Positions 12,823 to 20,876 of a stretch of DNA of 64,000 bases are shown here, piece by piece. Location of the stretch: positions 1,860,001 to 1,924,000 of the forward strand of contig NZ_CP138335.1 of the NCBI RefSeq assembly GCF_040256745.1, written 5' to 3'. The stretch is from Scrofimicrobium sp. R131. GTDB taxonomy: Bacteria > Actinomycetota > Actinomycetes > Actinomycetales > Actinomycetaceae. Within the stretch, counting starts at the first letter, position 1, and each line of letters starts with the position of its first letter. The position numbers were made by a program, and so were the translations under genes. Under the pieces are notes generated by a model. It was not told the origin of the DNA and searched no databases. It saw only the letters and a list, made by a program, of their open reading frames with translations.

Positions 12823-12892
12823 CGATTCCCATGTTCACCTACGTCGGCTTCTTACAACCGGTTACCCGGTCCCGACGGTCATTGGTCTCACT
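12823..12892 (-). ncRNA. L10 leader (rplJ mRNA autoregulatory element)
   Basis: The minus strand reads GAGACCAATGACCGTCGGG ... AACCGG ... GAAGCCGACGTAGGTGAAC. The GACCGTCGG segment can pair with GCCGACG, and the layout resembles the ribosomal protein L10 leader found upstream of rplJ in many bacteria. The attenuator hairpin at 12795-12822 follows directly. Boundaries are approximate. In this family L10(L12)4 binding to the leader represses the operon. Confidence 0.65.
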
Positions 12893-12911
12893 CAGGATAG
12901 CAGCAGAAAGC

Positions 12912-12945
12912 GGCCAGGTTCCGCCTCGTCGGCGTGAACCTGGCC
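12912..12945 (-). terminator. Terminator of the BMP lipoprotein gene
   Basis: The inverted repeat GGCCAGGTTC (12912-12921) / GAACCTGGCC (12936-12945) starts 14 bp after the stop codon of the minus-strand lipoprotein gene and is followed by CGCTTTCTG. It insulates that gene from the rplJ leader. Confidence 0.82.
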
Positions 12946-12959
12946 ACCTTCCCCTGTCG

Positions 12960-14075
12960 CTAGGGCGCCGAGGGCGACTCGACGACGATCTTGCCGTCGA
13001 TGATGTCCTGGCGGAGGTTCTCCACTTCCTGGTTCAGCTCGGGACCAACCACGTCCTCAAAGTCGTGCCAGGGAGCCAGTCCGACCCCTTCGTTGGCCAG
13101 GGTGCCGACGTAGTTGTCGCTGGTGAAGTTCCCGTCAACCAGGGACTTGATCGTGTCGTAGACCGCGTTGCCGATCTCCTTCATCACGGAGGTGAGGATC
13201 ACGTCGGAGTAGTTCGGCTCGGAGATGACGCCGTCGGTGTCCACCCAGATGACCGCGGTGTTGCCCGCGGCCTGGGCCGCCGCCAGCGCACCGGTGGAAA
13301 CCTTGCCGGCCACGGGCAGGAGCACGTCGGCCCCCTGCTCGATCAGCTGCTCGGAGAACTGCTTGCCCTTGGCCACGTCCTCGAAGTCGCCGGTGGCCAT
13401 CCCGTCCTGGGCGGCCTTATCCCACCCCAGCACCTGCACGTCAGCCGCGTGGACCTCGTTGTACTTTTGGACGCCATCCCAGAAGCCGTCGGCGAAAAGC
13501 ATGGTCGGGGCCATCCGCCCACCCAGGAAGGTACCGACCTTCCCGGTGGTGGAGACGCCGGCAGCGGCGTAGCCCGCCAGGTAGGACGCTTCGGCGGTGT
13601 CAAAGACGATCCCCTTAGCGTTGTCGTGCTCGGTCGGGAACACGTCGTCCACCAGGGCAAACTTAACGTCGGGGTTGGCTGCGGCCGCCTCGTCCATCTG
13701 CGGGGTCATCATGAAGGAGACGCCCACGACCAGGTCGCACCCTTCGGAAATGAAGTTCTGGATCGCCGGTTCGTAGTCTGAGTCGGCGAAGGTTTCCACC
13801 ACGGCAATTTCGACGCCGAGGTCTTCCTTGGCCCGGTTGAAGCCCTCCCAGGCTGACTCGTTGAATGACTTGTCCTGCAGGGTCCCCAGCCCCGCCACCA
13901 TGCAGGCTTTCAGGTCGGCCTCTCCGGCCGAGGCGGCGCCGTCGGACGACTGGTTGGTGTCGGTCGACTGCTCCGAACCGGAGCTGGACGAATCGGGGGC
14001 CGAGCCGCAAGCGGACAAGGATAGGGCTGCAACTGCCGCCACGGCGGACAGGATTGCAGGTCTGGTTGACTTCAA
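12960..14075 (-). CDS. BMP-family substrate-binding lipoprotein (PnrA/Med-like)
   Basis: A 371-residue secreted lipoprotein: signal peptide MKSTRPAILSAVAAVAALSLSACG with lipobox LSAC, then a Ser/Asp-rich linker, then a periplasmic-binding fold typical of the basic membrane protein family (KACMVAGLGTLQDKSFNESAWEG, VVGVSFMMTPQMDEAA, GTFLGGRMAPTMLFADGFWDGV). Characterised members bind purine nucleosides for an ABC importer. No permease or ATPase gene is adjacent, so the partner must be encoded elsewhere. It interrupts the usual rplA-rplJ adjacency and has its own terminator. Confidence 0.9.
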   Translation of the reverse strand: MKSTRPAILSAVAAVAALSLSACGSAPDSSSSGSEQSTDTNQSSDGAASAGEADLKACMVAGLGTLQDKSFNESAWEGFNRAKEDLGVEIAVVETFADSDYEPAIQNFISEGCDLVVGVSFMMTPQMDEAAAANPDVKFALVDDVFPTEHDNAKGIVFDTAEASYLAGYAAAGVSTTGKVGTFLGGRMAPTMLFADGFWDGVQKYNEVHAADVQVLGWDKAAQDGMATGDFEDVAKGKQFSEQLIEQGADVLLPVAGKVSTGALAAAQAAGNTAVIWVDTDGVISEPNYSDVILTSVMKEIGNAVYDTIKSLVDGNFTSDNYVGTLANEGVGLAPWHDFEDVVGPELNQEVENLRQDIIDGKIVVESPSAP

Positions 14076-14139
14076 AGCGCCTCCTCAGAGTTGTAATTTG
14101 CCTCTGATCTTAGCGGGTTCTTTCCCTAGGATGGATTTC

Positions 14140-14883
14140 ATGAGCATTCAGAGCTGGAACAGCGTCCAATCGGCCGAGCTGGAGATGGCCACCTCGTTGG
14201 CCCTGGTCACTCCGGGTGAGTACCTGCCCCGCCAGGGACCGGATCCACGCCTGCTGATCCTGCTGCACGGCCTGACCGGGAACCACACGCAGTGGCTGGT
14301 CCGGGCTGACCTGCAGGAGATGGCCGACCGCCACAACCTGGTGATTGCCCTGCCCGATGGCCAGCGCTCCTTCTGGCTCAACCAGGTGCACGGGCTCCGC
14401 TGGGGAGCCTGGGTCGGGGCGGAACTGCCCGCCCTGCTGGCCCGCCGCCTCCGGCTCAGCCCGGACCGGCCCCTGATTGGCGGGCTCTCGATGGGCGGCT
14501 ACGGCGCCCTTCGAGCCGCGTTCGACTACCCCCGCACTTTTGCGGGCGCCTTTTCCCTGTCCGGCACCTTGGACGTGACCGAGCCGGCCTTCCGCGGTCG
14601 GCACCCGGACCTGTATCAGATCGGGTTTGGCAGCGCCGAGGCGGCCCGGCCCGAAGACGACCTGGTGGCCCGGGCCGCGGGCTCGGCCGAGTTGCCGCCG
14701 GTGTTTGCCTCCTGCGGGACCGGGGATCGGCTGTTGGACCAGAACCGGCGTTTTGCCGAGGCGATGGGCCGGTCCGGGCACCGGGTGGAGTATCGGGAGG
14801 GGCCGGGCGAGCACAATTTTGCTTTCTGGACCCATTGGCTTCCCGTGGCCACCGAGTGGACCCTGGCGGCCGCCTCCGACTGA
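14140..14883 (+). CDS. Alpha/beta-hydrolase of the esterase D / S-formylglutathione hydrolase type
   Basis: A 247-residue serine hydrolase without signal peptide. The nucleophile elbow GGLSMGGYGALR (about residues 112-123), an acid residue in CGTGDRLLDQN and the histidine in GEHNFAFW form the expected triad; LLILLHGLTGNHTQW carries the oxyanion region. I choose the ATG at 14140, preceded by AGGATGG; longer frames run antisense into the lipoprotein gene. It is divergent from that gene and convergent with rplA. Substrate unknown. Confidence 0.87.
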   Translation: MSIQSWNSVQSAELEMATSLALVTPGEYLPRQGPDPRLLILLHGLTGNHTQWLVRADLQEMADRHNLVIALPDGQRSFWLNQVHGLRWGAWVGAELPALLARRLRLSPDRPLIGGLSMGGYGALRAAFDYPRTFAGAFSLSGTLDVTEPAFRGRHPDLYQIGFGSAEAARPEDDLVARAAGSAELPPVFASCGTGDRLLDQNRRFAEAMGRSGHRVEYREGPGEHNFAFWTHWLPVATEWTLAAASD

Positions 14884-14911
14884 GCCCGGCTGAAAAGACC
14901 CCAAAACGCCA

Positions 14912-14941
14912 AGCGGCGCCACCCGGGTGGGTAGCGCCGCT
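14912..14941. terminator. Bidirectional terminator between esterase and rplA
   Basis: AGCGGCGC (14912-14919) pairs with GCGCCGCT (14934-14941), and the loop contains a further CACCCGGGTG palindrome. It lies between two convergent stop codons; on the minus strand it is followed by TGGCGTTTTGGGG, so it probably ends the rplKA transcript. Confidence 0.75.
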
Positions 14942-14959
14942 GGAAACCTGGGGTTGGAT

Positions 14960-15667
14960 TTAGTCCTCGAGCAGGTTCTTGGTCTTGCTGGGGTCAACCG
15001 GGATGCCCGGCCCCATGGTGGTGGAGACGCCCGCCTTCAGCAGGTAGCGACCCTTGGCCGCAGCCGGCTTGAGGCGCAGGACCTCGTCCAGCACCGCGGC
15101 GTAGTTTTCCACCAGCTGCTCAGCGGTGAAGTCGGTCTTGCCCACGATGAAGGGCACGTTGCCGTGCTTGTCGACGCGGAACTCGATCCGGCCGCCCTTG
15201 ATCTCCTTGACCGCCTTGGCCACGTCCATGGTCACGGTGCCGGTCTTCGGGTTGGGCATCAGGCCACGAGGACCCAGCACGCGGCCCAGTCGGCCGACCT
15301 TGCCCATCATGTCGGGGGTAGCAACCGCCACGTCGAAATCGGTGTAGCCCTTGGCCACCTTTTCGATCAGCTCGTCGCCGCCAACTTCGTCGGCCCCGGC
15401 TTCTTCCGCCTGCGTTGCCTTGTCGCCAACAGCAAAGACCAGGACCCGAGAGGTCTTGCCGGTGCCGTTAGGCAGGCTGACGGTGCCGCGAACCATCTGG
15501 TCCGCCTTCCGCGGATCCACGCCGAGGCGGAACACGCCTTCAACGGTGGACGGGAAAGAGGTAACCGAGGTTTCCTGAGCGAGTTTCAACGCTTCGAGGG
15601 GGGTGTACAGCACGCCGGAAACGATGCGTTCCGCCGCTGCGCGGTATTTCTTAGAGCGCTTAGCCAT
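14960..15667 (-). CDS. rplA: 50S ribosomal protein L1
   Basis: L1 stalk protein, involved in E-site tRNA release. 235 residues from [15 protein letters not shown]; the signature region [18 protein letters not shown] and the closing [13 protein letters not shown] are characteristic. The ATG at 15667 follows AAGGAGAGAAGCAG; the upstream extension is unlike the family. It is 62 bp downstream of rplK in the same transcript and ends at a hairpin rather than running on into rplJ. Confidence 0.97.
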   Translation of the reverse strand: MAKRSKKYRAAAERIVSGVLYTPLEALKLAQETSVTSFPSTVEGVFRLGVDPRKADQMVRGTVSLPNGTGKTSRVLVFAVGDKATQAEEAGADEVGGDELIEKVAKGYTDFDVAVATPDMMGKVGRLGRVLGPRGLMPNPKTGTVTMDVAKAVKEIKGGRIEFRVDKHGNVPFIVGKTDFTAEQLVENYAAVLDEVLRLKPAAAKGRYLLKAGVSTTMGPGIPVDPSKTKNLLED

Positions 15668-15729
15668 TCTGCTTCTCTCCTTGCAGTCGTGGTTTTTCGG
15701 GCAGCGCGGCCCAACCACTGAATAGTTAT

Positions 15730-16161
15730 TTAGGCGTCTACCGTGATGCCCATGGAGCGGGCGGTGCCGGCAATGATCTTCATCGCGGCGTCAACGTCGT
15801 TGGCGTTCAGATCCTGCATCTTGGTCTCCGCGATTTCGCGCACCTGAGCCTGGGTCAGCTTGCCGACCTTGGCGGTGTGCGGGGTGGCGGAGCCCTTGGG
15901 AACGCCAGCAGCCTTCTTGATCATTTCCGCGGCCGGAGGGGTCTTGGTAATGAAGGTGAAGGAGCGGTCTTCGTAAACGGTGATCTCGACGGGGATGATG
16001 TTCCCGCGCTGGGATTCTGTGGCCGCGTTGTAGGCCTTGCAGAACTCCATGATGTTGACGCCGTGCTGACCAAGCGCCGGGCCCACGGGCGGGGCCGGGT
16101 TGGCCTGACCGGCGGGAATCTGGAGCTTGATGAGCCCAGTGACCTTCTTCTTAGGTGCCAT
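15730..16161 (-). CDS. rplK: 50S ribosomal protein L11
   Basis: Component of the GTPase-associated centre, binding 23S rRNA. 143 residues starting [24 protein letters not shown] (split here by its own context, the proline-rich [15 protein letters not shown] following), and ending [12 protein letters not shown], as in the family. AGAAGGACCCAAACA precedes the ATG. It follows nusG by about 170 bp, a gap that may hold an additional promoter, and is followed by rplA. Confidence 0.97.
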   Translation of the reverse strand: MAPKKKVTGLIKLQIPAGQANPAPPVGPALGQHGVNIMEFCKAYNAATESQRGNIIPVEITVYEDRSFTFITKTPPAAEMIKKAAGVPKGSATPHTAKVGKLTQAQVREIAETKMQDLNANDVDAAMKIIAGTARSMGITVDA

Positions 16162-16333
16162 TGTTTGGGTCCTTCTTCAATGAACTGGTTTGGACGAGGC
16201 GGCTGCCGCGCCCAGTTGCGCGCACCGAGAGCGCACGCAAGCATCTACTTTACTTCGCCCAACTTGGTTTCCTGCAATCTCGTGGGCGATCTCACCCCGC
16301 TCGGAGCGGGAGGTGAACTTGGGGGCGCCGGAT

Positions 16334-17092
16334 CTAGGCGTCGGCCTTCTGGACCTGGTCAAACGAGAGCTCCACCGGGGTTTCGCGCTCGAAGATGGTG
16401 ACCAGCACCTTCAGCTTCTGCGTCTCGGGCATGATTTCCGAGATTTCTGCGTTCAGCTCGGCGAAGGGGCCGTCGGTGACGGTGACGACCTCGCCAATTT
16501 CGAAGTCGACGTTGATTTCCGGCTCGGGGGCGGCCACGGCCGTCTCCACGCCGGCGGCCTGGGCGGCGGCCAGCACGCCCGGGGTCAGCATCTCGACGAC
16601 CTCGTCAATCTGGAGGGGTACCGGGTTGTACTGGTCCCCCACGAAGCCGGTGACGGCCGGGGTCTCTTTGACGACACGCCAGGAGGACTCATCCAGGTCC
16701 ATGCAGACCAGGACGTAGCCCGGGATCCGCACCCGCTGCACCTTCTTGGGCACGGTGTTGTGGATCTCGATGACCTCTTCCATCGGCACCTCTACCCGGA
16801 AGATCTTGTCCTCCATGTGGTAGTTGGTGATCCGCTGTTCCAGGTTGGCCCGGACTTTGCGCTCGTGGCCAGAGTAGGTGTGGACGACGTACCAGTCGCC
16901 CAGTTCGCTCATCACGTCAATGCGGAGCTGCTCAATCGGGTCGAGCTCGGCGGCGGCTTCCGCCGGGGCCAACTCTTCCTCGGAGGCGGGGGCCAACTCC
17001 TCGGCCACCTCAACCACTTCGGCGTCGGCCAGCTCAGCTTCGGCGGCCGGCTCGCCGATCTCTAGGTCCCAGGACTCTTCCAGGTCGGACAT
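16334..17092 (-). CDS. nusG: Transcription termination/antitermination protein NusG
   Basis: RNA polymerase-binding elongation factor. 252 residues: an acidic Ala/Glu-rich N-terminal extension (about residues 1-55) common in actinobacterial NusG, the NGN domain ([22 protein letters not shown] onward) and a C-terminal KOW domain ([20 protein letters not shown]). The ATG at 17092 follows GAGGAGGAACCA; the longer frame adds nine unsupported residues. It lies downstream of secE but is separated from it by a strong hairpin, so its expression may depend on read-through or its own promoter. Confidence 0.97.
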   Translation of the reverse strand: MSDLEESWDLEIGEPAAEAELADAEVVEVAEELAPASEEELAPAEAAAELDPIEQLRIDVMSELGDWYVVHTYSGHERKVRANLEQRITNYHMEDKIFRVEVPMEEVIEIHNTVPKKVQRVRIPGYVLVCMDLDESSWRVVKETPAVTGFVGDQYNPVPLQIDEVVEMLTPGVLAAAQAAGVETAVAAPEPEINVDFEIGEVVTVTDGPFAELNAEISEIMPETQKLKVLVTIFERETPVELSFDQVQKADA

Positions 17093-17151
17093 TGGTTCCT
17101 CCTCACACGCCGCACCCACCGTGTTTGCGGCAACGTTCTTATCATAGAAGA

Positions 17152-17180
17152 AACCCGCCTACAGGATCCTGTGGCGGGCT
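17152..17180 (-). terminator. Hairpin between secE and nusG
   Basis: On the minus strand AGCCCGCCACAGGATCCTGT is followed by AGGCGGGTTTC, giving a stem-loop that ends in TTTCTTCT. It starts a few bases after the secE stop codon and upstream of nusG, the position of a terminator or attenuator inside the secE-nusG pair. Confidence 0.78.
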
Positions 17181-17184
17181 TGCT

Positions 17185-17478
17185 CTAAACGAAAACTAAT
17201 GTGTTTATCTTAGCGAAGATGAAGTCGACCAGGCCGGTAAAAGCCATGAGAACGGCCACAAAGACGATGACCACGACGAAGTACTGTCGCCATTCCTCCA
17301 TCGTCGGGTAGCGAACCTTCTTCAGTTCCCCGATCACCTCGCGCAGGAACAGGGCGATGCGCTGGAAAATATTGCGCTTGTGCTCAAAGGACTCATCATC
17401 GCGGCGGCGCGTGGCGCCGGACTTGGTCCGGTCGGCCGACTGCTTGCCAGCCTCCGACGGGTTCGCGGTGTCAGTCAC
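17185..17478 (-). CDS. secE: Preprotein translocase subunit SecE
   Basis: Essential small subunit of the SecYEG protein-export channel. 97 residues: a charged N-terminus (about 1-45), the conserved amphipathic segment FLREVIGELKKVRYPTMEEW, and one transmembrane helix FVVVIVFVAVLMAFTGLVDFIF. The single-helix form is typical outside enterobacteria. The start is a GTG preceded by AAGGAACAGTAA. It follows the tRNA-Trp gene on the same strand, a widely conserved arrangement. Confidence 0.96.
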   Translation of the reverse strand: MTDTANPSEAGKQSADRTKSGATRRRDDESFEHKRNIFQRIALFLREVIGELKKVRYPTMEEWRQYFVVVIVFVAVLMAFTGLVDFIFAKINTLVFV

Positions 17479-17532
17479 TTACTGTTCCTTCGGTGTGGGG
17501 ATTGGCCAGACGCCATTGTATTAATACCTTAG

Positions 17533-17605
17533 CAGGGCAGGCGGGACTCGAACCCACAACCGCCGGTTTTGGAGACCGGTGCGCTACCAATTGCGCCACT
17601 GCCCT
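17533..17605 (-). tRNA. trnW: tRNA-Trp (CCA anticodon)
   Basis: The minus strand reads AGGGCAGTGGCGCAATTGGT and ends GGTTCGAGTCCCGCCTGCCCT plus a discriminator G. The acceptor stem AGGGCAG/CTGCCCT pairs fully, and the anticodon loop CTCCAAA carries CCA. The T-loop GGTTCGAGTCC is canonical. The 3' CCA is not encoded. It lies 54 bp upstream of secE, and a plausible promoter lies at 17640-17670. Confidence 0.97.
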
Positions 17606-17639
17606 ACAGCTCCACCGCAGCGCGGTGTTCGCCTGAACG

Positions 17640-17670
17640 AGTGTAACGGCCGGACTAGGCCCATGTCCAA
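17640..17670 (-). promoter_or_regulatory. Possible tRNA-Trp/secE promoter
   Basis: On the minus strand TTGGAC (17665-17670) and TACACT (17640-17645) are separated by 19 bp, a long but tolerable spacer, upstream of tRNA-Trp. The sequence lies in the gap to the divergent aminotransferase gene. Confidence 0.4.
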
Positions 17671-17719
17671 CTGTGAACACTCCTAGTGACGTGGGCAATA
17701 TTATGCGACCATTATTCGC

Positions 17720-18925
17720 GTGAGTAAAGAACCATTGCACCGAGTTTCTGCCCGTCTAGCCGCTATTGCCCCCTCGGCCACCCTGGCCGTGGACGCGAAG
17801 GCAAAAGCCCTCAAGGCCGCCGGCCGGCCGGTTATCGGCTACGCCGCCGGTGAGCCCGATTTCCCCACCCCGGAGAACGTGGTGGAGGCGGCCCTGCGCG
17901 CCGCCAAGGAACCCTCCTCCTACAAGTACTCGCCGGCGGCCGGCCTCCCCGCCCTGCGCGAGGCGGTCGCCCAGGTGACTTCACAGTCCAGCGGGATCGC
18001 CACCGACGCCAGCCAGGTGCTGATCACCAACGGTGGCAAGCAGGCCGTGTTCCAGGCGTGCGCGGCCCTGATCAACCCCGGCGACGAAGTCCTCCTGCCG
18101 GCCCCCTACTGGACCACCTACCCCGAGACCATTCAGTTGGCCGGGGGCGTGACCGTTCCGGTGGAAGGCTCGTTTGAGAACGGCTACAAGGTGAGCGTGG
18201 AACAGTTGGAGGCGGCCCGCACCGAGCGCACCGTCGCCCTGATCCACTGCTCCCCCTCGAACCCGACCGGCGCCGTCTACACCGAAGAGGAGACCGCCGC
18301 CATCGGCCAGTGGGCCCTCGAAAACGGGATCTGGGTCATCAGCGACGAGATCTACGACCACCTGGTTTACGGCGACGCCAAGTTCACCTCGATTCTGACC
18401 ACCACGCCGGAACTGGCCAACCAGACCGTCCTGCTGAACGGGGTGGCCAAAACCTACGCCATGACCGGCTGGCGGGTCGGGTGGATGACCGGACCGGCCG
18501 ACGTGATCAAGGCGGCCACCTCGTTCCAGTCCCACGCCACCTCGAACGTGAACAACATTGCGCAGAAGGCAGCCCTGGAGGCCTTGACCGGACCGCAGGA
18601 CGAGATCGAGCGGATGCGGCAAGCTTTCGATCGGCGTCGGATCCTGATGGTGGATCTGCTGCGGGCCCTGCCCGGCTTTGAGGTTCCCGTCCCCGACGGC
18701 GCGTTCTACGCGTTCCCGCGGGTGCAGGGGCTGATCGGACGCGAGATTCGGGGCCGGACCCCGCAGAACACCACCGAGTTGGCGGAGATCATCCTGGACG
18801 AGGTGGAGGTGGCTTTGGTGCCCGGCGAGGCTTTCGGCACGCCCGGTTACCTGCGCCTTTCCTACGCGTTGGGTGAGTCCGACCTGGTCTCGGGTCTGGA
18901 GCGGATTCAGGGACTCCTCTCCTAA
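17720..18925 (+). CDS. aspC: Class I pyridoxal-phosphate aminotransferase (aspartate aminotransferase type)
   Basis: A 401-residue fold-type I aminotransferase. [12 protein letters not shown] near the N-terminus binds substrate; the PLP lysine lies in [18 protein letters not shown] (about residue 244), with N and D/Y cofactor contacts in [12 protein letters not shown] and [12 protein letters not shown]. The subgroup resembles prokaryotic aspartate aminotransferases, which can also act on aromatic acids. It starts at a GTG. The gene is divergent from tRNA-Trp and lies 22 bp upstream of a hydrolase gene on the same strand. Exact amino-acid specificity cannot be read from sequence alone. Confidence 0.9.
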   Translation: MSKEPLHRVSARLAAIAPSATLAVDAKAKALKAAGRPVIGYAAGEPDFPTPENVVEAALRAAKEPSSYKYSPAAGLPALREAVAQVTSQSSGIATDASQVLITNGGKQAVFQACAALINPGDEVLLPAPYWTTYPETIQLAGGVTVPVEGSFENGYKVSVEQLEAARTERTVALIHCSPSNPTGAVYTEEETAAIGQWALENGIWVISDEIYDHLVYGDAKFTSILTTTPELANQTVLLNGVAKTYAMTGWRVGWMTGPADVIKAATSFQSHATSNVNNIAQKAALEALTGPQDEIERMRQAFDRRRILMVDLLRALPGFEVPVPDGAFYAFPRVQGLIGREIRGRTPQNTTELAEIILDEVEVALVPGEAFGTPGYLRLSYALGESDLVSGLERIQGLLS

Positions 18926-18947
18926 GGGCCTGTGGAACAATGGGGAC

Positions 18948-19730
18948 ATGAATCTGGTTCCCTATCTCAGTTCCACAGCCACCCCTCGGGCCACGGTCCT
19001 GCTCATCCACGGTTTTGGGGAGCATCACCGGCGGTACCTGCCGTTCATTTCGGCTCTCAACCAGCGGGGCTATGACGTCTGGACCTTTGATTTCACGGGT
19101 CACGGTCATAGCCCCGGCCCGCGCGCCCGGGTCGACGTGGCCCGCCTGATTGGCGAACACCTGGAGGCCCGCCGCGAGCTGCGCGAGGTTTCCCGGACGG
19201 AGAAGACCTTCCTCTGTGGCCACTCGATGGGCGGCCTTGTGACGCTGGCTTCCACCCTGCTGGACCCCTCGGACCTGGCCGCGACCGCGGTCACCGGCCC
19301 GGCGCTGCGGCCGCTGCCAAAAGTGCACCCGCTGCTCGCCCGCTTCGCCCGGGCGGCCGGCCGGATTGTCCCCGGGTTTCCCACGGTGGAGTTGGCGCGC
19401 GACCGCCTCTCCCACGACCCGCAGGTGCTGATCGACCTGGCGAACGATCCGCTGGCTTTCGCCGGTAAGGTACCGCTGCTGACCGCCTCCTCCATGATTG
19501 AGCAGGGCGCCCGCGTAATTGAGAACGCCCCCATGCTGTCGGTGCCGGTGCTGATTCTGCACGGTTCCGAGGACGCTTTGGCCGATCTGGAAGGTTCGGC
19601 CGAGTTTGTGGTGGCCGCCCCCGATCAGGCCGAGATGATTATTGTCGACGGGGCCTACCACGAGGTCCTCAACGAGCTGAACGGCGAGCGCAGCGGGCAG
19701 GAAATCATCGACTGGTACGACCGGTGGTAG
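18948..19730 (+). CDS. Alpha/beta-hydrolase, monoacylglycerol lipase type
   Basis: A 260-residue cytosolic hydrolase. LLIHGFGEHHRRY supplies the oxyanion region, FDFTGHGHSPGPRA is a typical 'lid-side' motif of serine aminopeptidase S33/monoglyceride lipases, GHSMGG (about residues 90-95) holds the nucleophile, HGSEDALAD the acid and DGAYHEVLNE the histidine. The ATG at 18948 is preceded by GGGGA; the longer frame overlaps the aminotransferase. It overlaps the next gene by 7 bp, implying translational coupling. Lipid ester hydrolysis is the likely activity; the link with a deaminase is unexplained. Confidence 0.85.
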   Translation: MNLVPYLSSTATPRATVLLIHGFGEHHRRYLPFISALNQRGYDVWTFDFTGHGHSPGPRARVDVARLIGEHLEARRELREVSRTEKTFLCGHSMGGLVTLASTLLDPSDLAATAVTGPALRPLPKVHPLLARFARAAGRIVPGFPTVELARDRLSHDPQVLIDLANDPLAFAGKVPLLTASSMIEQGARVIENAPMLSVPVLILHGSEDALADLEGSAEFVVAAPDQAEMIIVDGAYHEVLNELNGERSGQEIIDWYDRW

Positions 19731-20752
19731 CTGATCTGCGTGCCCTCCCCAAGGCACATCTGCACCTGCATTTCACGGGGGCCATGCGCCCGTCCACCAT
19801 GCGTGAACTGGCTGAGTCGACCCACACGCGCCTGCCCGCCCACCTGCTGGAGGCAGACCCGCTGAAGGTTCCCGCGGACGCCCGCGGCTGGTTCCGGTTT
19901 CAGCGCTCCTACGACGCGGCCCGCGCCCTGGTTCGGTCCGAAGAAGTCATGCGCCGGATTGTGCGCGAGGCGGCCGAGGACGACGCGGCCGAGGGGTCGG
20001 TTCGCCTGGAGATGCAGGTGGACCCCACCAGTTACGCCCCCTGGGTGGGGGGTCTGACGCCGGCGCTGGAGATCGTCCTGGACGAGGCGAAGGAGGCTTC
20101 GCGCGCGACCGGGGTGCAGGTGGCCATCATCGTGGCCGCCTCGCGCACCCGGCACCCGCTCGACGCGCGCACGCTGGCTCGGTTGGCCGGCAACTATGCC
20201 GGGGACGGGCCGGGGGAAGTGGTCGGGTTCGGCCTCTCCAATGACGAGCGAGTCGGGCACACGGCAGATTTTTCCGCCGCGTTTCGCATTGCCCGCAACG
20301 CCGGGCTGGCGGGGGTGCCTCACGGCGGCGAACTGCTGGGGCCCTCGTCTTTGCGCGAGGTGGTGGGGCACCTGAAGCCGGCGCGGATTGGACACGGCGT
20401 GCGTTCCACCGAGGATCTGGATCTGCTGACCCGCCTGGTCGACGACGGCATTTCCTTCGAACTCTGCCCCTCGTCGAACGTGAACCTGGGGGTTTACGCC
20501 ACCGCCGGTGACGTGCCGCTGCGCCAACTGGTCCAGTCGGGGGCGCGGGTGGCCTTGGGGGCCGACGACCCGCTCCTGTTCCGGTCGCGACTGGTGGACC
20601 AGTACCGCCTCGCCCGCGAAGCCCACGGGTTTAGCGACGCGGAACTGGCCGCTTTGGCGCAGGGCAGTATCGAGGCCTCACTGGCATCCGAGGCGGACAA
20701 GGCCCGGTGGAAAGGGCAGATTCGCGCCTGGCTGGCCGCCAGCGGAACCTAA
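19724..20752 (+). CDS. Adenosine deaminase-family protein
   Basis: A 342-residue metal-dependent deaminase. Metal-ligand motif HLHLHFTGAM at the N-terminus, GVPHGGELLG, RIGHGVRS and ALGADDPLLF correspond in order to the zinc and catalytic motifs of adenosine deaminases. Two deviate: the usual HAGE is HGGE, and the usual TDDP has A before DDP, as in a side branch of the family. It starts at a GTG that overlaps the end of the hydrolase gene. Substrate could be adenosine or another aminopurine compound. No purine transporter is adjacent. Confidence 0.83.
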   Translation: MVADLRALPKAHLHLHFTGAMRPSTMRELAESTHTRLPAHLLEADPLKVPADARGWFRFQRSYDAARALVRSEEVMRRIVREAAEDDAAEGSVRLEMQVDPTSYAPWVGGLTPALEIVLDEAKEASRATGVQVAIIVAASRTRHPLDARTLARLAGNYAGDGPGEVVGFGLSNDERVGHTADFSAAFRIARNAGLAGVPHGGELLGPSSLREVVGHLKPARIGHGVRSTEDLDLLTRLVDDGISFELCPSSNVNLGVYATAGDVPLRQLVQSGARVALGADDPLLFRSRLVDQYRLAREAHGFSDAELAALAQGSIEASLASEADKARWKGQIRAWLAASGT

Positions 20753-20778
20753 CTCTGGCAATTTGTCGTGACATTCAC

Positions 20779-20808
20779 TTGACATCGGCTGCAGCTTGTC
20801 CTTATCTT
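20779..20808 (+). promoter_or_regulatory. Promoter of the first iolG
   Basis: TTGACA (20779-20784) is followed after 18 bp by TATCTT (20803-20808), about 70 bp ahead of the iolG start. This is a near-consensus housekeeping promoter. Confidence 0.6.
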
Positions 20809-20876
20809 GTTGACAGTCGGGGCACAGCCGCCCGACCCTTCATCGGCCGAACTCCCTCAGACCCAAAGGCAACGAA

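Noticed and set aside
17533-17605. Integration (att) site of a mobile element at tRNA-Trp
   Set aside because: No integrase, no duplicated tRNA end and no foreign block next to it; flanks are core genes.
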